From Acidobacteriaceae bacterium (lineage in GTDB: Bacteria; Acidobacteriota; Terriglobia; Terriglobales; SbA1), in the NCBI GenBank assembly GCA_003156615.1, contig PMHI01000593.1, positions 17,743 to 29,447 of the forward strand: a stretch of 11,705 bases of DNA. The letters are read 5' to 3'. This document shows positions 7,910 through 11,705 of the stretch, one piece after another. The notes under the pieces were generated by a model. That model made no database searches, was not told the origin of the DNA, and worked only from the letters and a program-made list of their open reading frames with translations. The position numbers and the translations under genes are program-made. The stretch's first letter is position 1; the number at the start of each line of letters is the position of its first letter.

Positions 7910-8149
7910 CAATCCCCCTCTTTAATACAACCTTGGTCTATCATGACGGGCCGCGATTGTCACCCCACAAGAAGGGCCCCAAAAAGCTCGCCGGCTCTCT
8001 AACGCACAGCAACCCAGGCCGCCCAACGAAAGCCCCGTCTATGTCGTTGTAATGCAATCGAAGTAGTGCAGAGCGGCCAATTTACTGTAAGACACCGTGT
8101 GCTACTCGTTTTAGAGTGCCTGAAAATCATAGACAGACTGATGGAGATT

Positions 8150-8163
8150 AGCAAATGTTTGCT
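8150..8163 (+). promoter_or_regulatory. LacI-family operator candidate upstream of lacI
   Basis: AGCAAA-TG-TTTGCT has perfect 6-bp arms; one C in place of T at the centre would make it a perfect 14-bp CG-centred palindrome. It ends 32 bp before the lacI ATG, suggesting autoregulation, and matches the 6289-6302 site at 12 of 14 bases. The 7910-8195 gap otherwise shows no gene and no clear promoter. Confidence 0.65.
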
Positions 8164-8195
8164 GCGACTCCCCGTTTCGCCCTGACAGGTGCAAT

Positions 8196-9203
8196 ATGGA
8201 TCTCCGGGAAATCGCGAGGCGCGCAAAGGTTTCGACGGCTACGGCATCCCGCGCTATCAATCGAGTGCCAACGGTGGATCCGCAGTTGTCCCGGCGCGTC
8301 TGGAAAGTAGTCGATGAGCTGGGCTACTATCCAAATACCCAGGCACGGGCGCTGGTCTCCGGAAGAAGCAGAATCTTCGGCTTGATCGTCTCCGAAATCA
8401 CCAATCCATTCTTCCCGGAGATCGTTCAGGCATTCGAAAAAATTGCCGTCGAACATGGATACGAGATCCTCCTGACCTCCACGGTCCACGACCCCAGGCT
8501 GATGGCGAGTTCTGTCCGGCGCATGATTGAACGCCGCGTCGACGGGGTGGCGATAATGACCTTCGGCATGGAGGAGTTGCTGCTCGAGGACCTGAAGTCG
8601 CGCCAGGTTCCGCTTGTTTTCGTCGATGTCGGCCCCGCCCTTCCCCGCATCAGCAATATCCGCATCGACTACCTGCATGGCATTCGCCAGGCAGTCCAGC
8701 ATTTGGCCGCCCTGCGGCACAAGCGAATCGCTTTCGTTGCCGGCCCCCTGAGCCTGAAATCAGCCGTCGCGCGAAGGAATGCCTTTCTTCAGTCGATGCA
8801 TGAAATTGGGCTCGCCTGCGACCCCCTCTTGATTGTCGAGGGAGATCACACGGCCGAGGGAGGCATAGCCGCGGCTGCACAAATATTGAGCTCTCCCATT
8901 CCGCCCACGGCAATCCTCTGCTCGAACGACTTGACCGCCATTGGAGTGATGAGGAGGAGCTATGAGGAAGGGGTGGTCATTCCGCGAGACTTATCACTGA
9001 TCGGCTTTGACGACGTGCGCCTGGCGCAATACATGCTGCCTCCTCTGACCACCGTGCAGATGTCGCAGACCGACCTGGCTTTGCTGGCGTTCAAGGCGCT
9101 GCTTGCCGAAGTGGGACGGGAGGAACCTCTGTCGAACGGGACCGAATACGCATTACAGACCAACTTATTGCTTAGGGAATCGACCGCCATGTCGCCGAAC
9201 TGA
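8196..9203 (+). CDS. LacI/GalR-family transcriptional regulator, probably of arabinan use
   Basis: This 335-residue protein has the standard LacI layout and length. The helix-turn-helix is at residues 2-22 (DLREIARRAKVSTATASRAIN); the recognition helix carries Thr14, Ala15 and Arg19, nearest to the GalR type. The hinge helix PNTQARAL (46-53) ends in the Leu that normally inserts into the central CG of the operator. The periplasmic-binding-protein-like sugar domain follows (GLIVSEITNPFFPEIVQAFE, about 62-81; RRVDGVAIM; ILCSNDLTAIGVM; GFDDV at 270-274). A modest AGGT precedes ATG 8196. It is followed 58 bp later by a GH43 arabinanase gene on the same strand, so it probably senses an arabinose-containing oligosaccharide; the effector is inferred. 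Sites at 8150 and 6289 are its likely operators. Confidence 0.93.
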   Translation: MDLREIARRAKVSTATASRAINRVPTVDPQLSRRVWKVVDELGYYPNTQARALVSGRSRIFGLIVSEITNPFFPEIVQAFEKIAVEHGYEILLTSTVHDPRLMASSVRRMIERRVDGVAIMTFGMEELLLEDLKSRQVPLVFVDVGPALPRISNIRIDYLHGIRQAVQHLAALRHKRIAFVAGPLSLKSAVARRNAFLQSMHEIGLACDPLLIVEGDHTAEGGIAAAAQILSSPIPPTAILCSNDLTAIGVMRRSYEEGVVIPRDLSLIGFDDVRLAQYMLPPLTTVQMSQTDLALLAFKALLAEVGREEPLSNGTEYALQTNLLLRESTAMSPN

Positions 9204-9246
9204 GCCGCTGAAAAAATGTCATCGCACTTCGTGTCCTTGCATTTCT

Positions 9247-9254
9247 AGAAGGAG
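9247..9254 (+). promoter_or_regulatory. ribosome-binding site that fixes a TTG start
   Basis: AGAAGGAG lies 7 bases before TTG 9262. It selects that codon over the in-frame TTG 9256, which is too close, and over ATG 9103, which would put the gene start inside lacI and ahead of the signal peptide. Confidence 0.8.
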
Positions 9255-9261
9255 CTTGGCC

Positions 9262-10326
9262 TTGAAAACAGGAACGGCAGTTTTGTTCGTCCTTATAACC
9301 ACGCTTGCAGGCATGTCCTCCCCTCCCCCAGTTCACGCCCAACGAGCCCCGGCTCTGCCGCAGGCGATCGGCGTCACCGGTGATGTCGAAGGAACGCACG
9401 ACCCGTCGATCATCAAAGACGGAGGCACTTGGTATGTGTTTGGCACCGCGACCGAAGGGACGCGAGATGGCGAACTGCCGGTTCGTTGCTCCCATGACCT
9501 GCACCAGTGGAGCCGATGCGGGTATGTCTTGCCGGGCATCCCCCAATGGATTCAAAGGGAAAGTCCAGAAACAAAGGAACTTTGGGCGCCTGATATCTCT
9601 TATTTCGACGGTCAATACCATCTTTATTATGCCTTCTCCGCATTCGGCAAGAACACTTCGGGCATCGCCCTGCTAACCAATAAGACTCTGGATCCAAGCG
9701 ACTCGCAGTTTCATTGGGTGGATCAGGGGTTGGTCCTGCGATCCAACATGGGCGACGATTTCAATGCAATCGATCCCAACTTGGTCTTAGATGAAAGCGG
9801 GCAGGCGTGGTTGGCGTTTGGCAGTTTCTGGAGCGGGATCAAGATGCGGAAGCTCGATCGCAAAACTGGCAAGCTATCCCCGGAAGATACCCGTCTTTAT
9901 TCTCTGGCCAGCCGGGAACGCCCCGACAGTCCTGCTCCTGCGCCCCCGGGTTTGCCGCCTAACTGGCAAGCCATTGAAGCTCCGTTTATCGTTCAGCATG
10001 GTGACTACTACTATCTTTTCGTTTCCTTCGACCTGTGCTGCCGTGGGACCAAGAGTACTTACAAGACCATGGTAGGCCGTTCGCGAAGCGTGATCGGACC
10101 TTACCTGGACAAGAACGGCAAATCGATGATGGAGGGCGGAGGAAGTCCGCTACTAGCAAGCAACAGCCGCTGGCTGGGACCAGGTGGGGAATCGATCTTG
10201 AGGCGGAAGGAAGGAGACATCATTGTTTTTCACGCTTATGACGCTGCCACGGGACGGCCCTCTCTGCAGCTTTCAACGTTGACCTGGGACGGTGGATGGC
10301 CATCGGCGACGCTGAGCGGAAATTAG
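9262..10326 (+). CDS. exported GH43 arabinan endo-1,5-alpha-L-arabinosidase
   Basis: This 354-residue enzyme, started at TTG 9262, probably hydrolyses alpha-1,5-linked arabinan or arabino-oligosaccharides. Residues 1-26 are a clean Sec signal peptide (MKTGTAVLFVLITTLAG, cut after PVHA), with no lipobox, so a soluble periplasmic or released enzyme is expected. The GH43 catalytic acids are present: Asp47 (THDPSII), Asp171 (AIDPNL) and Glu239 (AIEAPF). LWAPDISYF and the FDLCCRGTKSTYKTMVGRS loop are typical of arabinanases. A Pro-rich loop (PDSPAPAPPGLPP, about 221-233) just before the Glu239 strand is not in the other GH43 of this window. Length fits a single-domain enzyme without accessory modules. 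It follows lacI by 58 bp with no visible promoter between, so the two are probably co-transcribed and under the operator at 8150. Confidence 0.92.
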   Translation: MKTGTAVLFVLITTLAGMSSPPPVHAQRAPALPQAIGVTGDVEGTHDPSIIKDGGTWYVFGTATEGTRDGELPVRCSHDLHQWSRCGYVLPGIPQWIQRESPETKELWAPDISYFDGQYHLYYAFSAFGKNTSGIALLTNKTLDPSDSQFHWVDQGLVLRSNMGDDFNAIDPNLVLDESGQAWLAFGSFWSGIKMRKLDRKTGKLSPEDTRLYSLASRERPDSPAPAPPGLPPNWQAIEAPFIVQHGDYYYLFVSFDLCCRGTKSTYKTMVGRSRSVIGPYLDKNGKSMMEGGGSPLLASNSRWLGPGGESILRRKEGDIIVFHAYDAATGRPSLQLSTLTWDGGWPSATLSGN

Positions 10327-10423
10327 AGATCGAATGCCGCACGATCGTGACTCATCCACTATTTTGAGAATTGCGCCTGCCAGAAAAACAAAACTGGGAG
10401 CGCCCGACACAGTTTGCCGCCCC

Positions 10424-10457
10424 AAAAAAAGAATTGCGGCTTCGCTATGTCGGCCGC
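10424..10457 (-). terminator. possible intrinsic terminator of the RsbRD_N-like gene
   Basis: Reading the minus strand just past the stop at 10465, GCGGC (10457-10453) can pair with GCCGC (10440-10436) across a 12-base loop. After AATTC there is a run of seven T (10430-10424). The stem is short and the loop long, so it would be a weak terminator. Confidence 0.4.
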
Positions 10458-10464
10458 CGGATTA

Positions 10465-10935
10465 CTAGGCACGCTTCGATGGCGCAAAGTCAGAGCCGTT
10501 ATGCAACTGGGCGTACTGCTCATAGCCTTCAGTCGCAAAGCACAAACCGCGATCGAAAAACTGGTCCAGCAGGTGCAACAATTCCATCTCGCCGTAAATT
10601 TCGACAGGACCATGCATGGAACCCTGACGTTGCAGGAATTCCCAGAGGTGCTCCTTGATTAGGACAATCGACCAGCAGAAATCGGAAAGAGCCACCCCCT
10701 GTGAGGCGCGACGCTCACCGATCTCAACATAGCGCTGCTCGATGTCGTGGCCGGTCTTGGTGAGCAGCCATTCGCTCAAGTGCCGCAAGATTTCCTGGAG
10801 TCGTCGCCGCAATTCATCGATCGGGACTTTGCGCAGGTCGGCGGTGCGCGACGAGGTTTTGAGCTTCACAACTAGCTCGGCGGTGAGCTCATCGGAATGA
10901 TGTTCAATCAACCGTACCAAACGCAATGCGATCAT
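10465..10935 (-). CDS. stand-alone RsbRD_N-like helical protein
   Basis: The protein has 156 residues. ATG 10935 has GAGAGGG close upstream. It is wholly helical in appearance with no signal peptide or membrane segment. It resembles the N-terminal domain of RsbRD-type RsbT co-antagonists: LVRLIEHHSDELTAELV at 6-22, DELRRRLQEILRHLSEWL at 40-57, then the conserved ERRASQGVALSDFCWSIVLIKEHLWEFL at about 74-101 and a helical end (ELLHLLDQFFDRGLCFATEGYE). In full-length proteins this domain precedes a STAS, GGDEF or kinase module; here it stands alone, a common arrangement in Acidobacteria. It may act as a globin-like sensor or adaptor for a partner encoded elsewhere. It converges on the GH43 gene and is probably unrelated to arabinan use. 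Confidence 0.7.
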   Translation of the reverse strand: MIALRLVRLIEHHSDELTAELVVKLKTSSRTADLRKVPIDELRRRLQEILRHLSEWLLTKTGHDIEQRYVEIGERRASQGVALSDFCWSIVLIKEHLWEFLQRQGSMHGPVEIYGEMELLHLLDQFFDRGLCFATEGYEQYAQLHNGSDFAPSKRA

Positions 10936-11222
10936 ACCACCCTCTCAACTATATTCGATGCTGATTCTGGTGAGCGGACGCACGCAAGACTGTAGGATTC
11001 GCGAAGAGTTTTGTAATTTAATGTAGCTCCTGACCAACCTGCACCACTAAAGCTCCTGTCGATTGCGAACTCCTCGGGCGCGTGATCTCCTCGTCACAAC
11101 AATTCGACAAAAAGCCCACAGAAGTCTCACACCTGAAATGGTTCTCTTTCATATTCTGAGCCACAGTATGCGCGAGCCTTTCACAATAGGTTCTCAGCGA
11201 AGCCATCGGAGGGATTCTCCTA
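10936..11222. other. 287 bp with no supported gene
   Basis: No frame on either strand has a convincing start, ribosome-binding site and recognisable product. A minus-strand open frame at 11018-11305 has no family resemblance and uneven composition. The part next to 10935 should hold the promoter of the RsbRD_N-like gene, but no clear -35/-10 pair is visible. Confidence 0.5.
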
Positions 11223-11549
11223 GACTGGCATACGGCTGACGACTGCCAAAGAAATGCGAGCACAGGAGATGAAGGTAACGTGCGGTGATAGACCAATGAA
11301 ACCAACTACCTGGTGCCGAGCGCGGACTTCCTTAGGCGCAGTCGAATGAACTAGTAGCTCTGGTTTGCGTTTACGGAAAACTCGGTGGAGGCTGGCAACA
11401 ATAGGACGCGGCGGGCAGTCTGAATCCTCGACCGCCCTCCGCACTTCCGGGAGTGCACCTCGATAGATTCGGATCGAGCAGCGATGGAAATCGCTGAGCA
11501 CACCCTTCGCCGTCACCAAGTCCGTAATAAGGATGCTAACTTCTCTCTG
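11223..11549 (-). pseudogene. probable decayed response-regulator (receiver-domain) gene fragment
   Basis: The minus-strand frame opens after a stop at 11550-11552 with no ATG, reading EVSILITDLVTAK. It continues to AVEDSDCPPRPIVASLH (11435-11385), close to the strand-4 region of small acidobacterial receiver proteins ('...ED.PP.LIVASR'). The family's next stretch, LWxEVLNLGGYDVLxKPF, is lost between about 11384 and 11340. A KEVR....VVGF segment (11333-11298) then resembles the usual final helix. With no start, no phosphoacceptor context and a scrambled centre it is best read as a remnant. The resemblance rests on motif memory only and could be fortuitous. Confidence 0.35.
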
Positions 11550-11557
11550 TCAAGGCA

Positions 11558-11705
11558 GTGATTGACTCCATCAATCCAAAACGCCCGGCATCAGCGTCTA
11601 GAAGAATTGCACGGCGATTTGCTGGTGAAAGACACTTGGGGATTCGCGAAATTGCGCGGCCGAGTTGCACCGGATCGCCGGAGTGCAGGCTGAGATCGAG
11701 CGGTT
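11558..11705 (+). CDS. possible 5' end of a gene running off the right edge
   Basis: From GTG 11558 an open frame runs to the end of the window (49 codons). It is very basic (SRRIARRFAGERHLGIREIAR) and includes HLGIREIAR, which looks like the first helix of a transposase or regulator helix-turn-helix, but the following residues (PSCTGSPECRLRSSG) do not continue that pattern. AAGG lies only about 3 bases before the GTG. A frameshifted or decayed mobile-element gene is possible, as is chance. Weak. Confidence 0.15.
   Translation, partial: MIDSINPKRPASASRRIARRFAGERHLGIREIARPSCTGSPECRLRSSG

Noticed and set aside
9103..9261. Upstream in-frame extension of the second GH43 from ATG 9103
   Set aside because: It would overlap the end of lacI by 101 bp and bury the signal peptide; TTG 9262 has an ideal ribosome-binding site and leads straight into the signal peptide.
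10328..10346. GATCG/CGATC hairpin just after the second GH43 stop as a terminator
   Set aside because: The stem is only 5 bp and no T-run follows; too weak to call.
11018..11305. 95-codon minus-strand open frame
   Set aside because: No recognisable motif and no ribosome-binding site were seen, and it partly overlaps the better-supported response-regulator remnant in another frame.
1..11705. CRISPR arrays, complete insertion sequences, rRNA or intact tRNA genes
   Set aside because: No regularly spaced repeats, no intact transposase with terminal repeats and no complete structural RNA could be found by reading both strands.

Overview
The window looks like a chromosomal piece of an Acidobacteriota (Terriglobia-type) genome. 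The signs are a roughly 1240-residue TonB-dependent receptor with an N-terminal carboxypeptidase-regulatory-like domain and no SusD-type partner, a membrane-anchored protein with the 'adenylate cyclase-like' N-terminal domain common in that phylum, a stand-alone RsbRD_N-like protein, and moderately high GC. This assignment is an inference from gene content; no marker gene is present.

Layout. Minus strand, positions 1-6259, in transcription order: a lipoprotein GH43 arabinanase with a putative-Ig domain (6259-4820), the TonB-dependent receptor (4649-933), and a secreted TPR protein that runs off the left edge (795-1). Positions 6260-6601 form a 342-bp regulatory gap. Positions 7909-6602 (minus) carry a single-pass membrane protein with a cytoplasmic adenylate-cyclase-like domain. 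Divergent from it, on the plus strand, are a LacI-family regulator (8196-9203) and, 58 bp later, a second, exported GH43 arabinanase (9262-10326). The right end has a small RsbRD_N-like protein (10935-10465, minus), then about 770 bp with no intact gene but a probable decayed response-regulator remnant and an open frame running off the right edge.

Reading as a system. I interpret the window as an arabinan-utilisation locus. One arabinanase is predicted to be lipid-anchored, the receptor would import arabino-oligosaccharides, and the second arabinanase would act in the periplasm. The LacI regulator is the obvious local controller. Supporting this, the same 14-bp pseudo-palindrome (AGYAAAYGTTTGCT, centred on CG or TG as LacI-family operators usually are) lies 32 bp upstream of lacI and 29 bp upstream of the distant lipoprotein GH43 gene. 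A weaker 10/14 match lies upstream of the receptor, overlapping a plausible -35 box. The operators link two divergent transcription units into one candidate regulon that gene order alone would not show.

Less explained features are three ACGGT repeats spaced one helical turn apart upstream of the first GH43 gene, a strong stem-loop between the receptor and TPR genes, and a tRNA-Ser-like anticodon-arm fragment.
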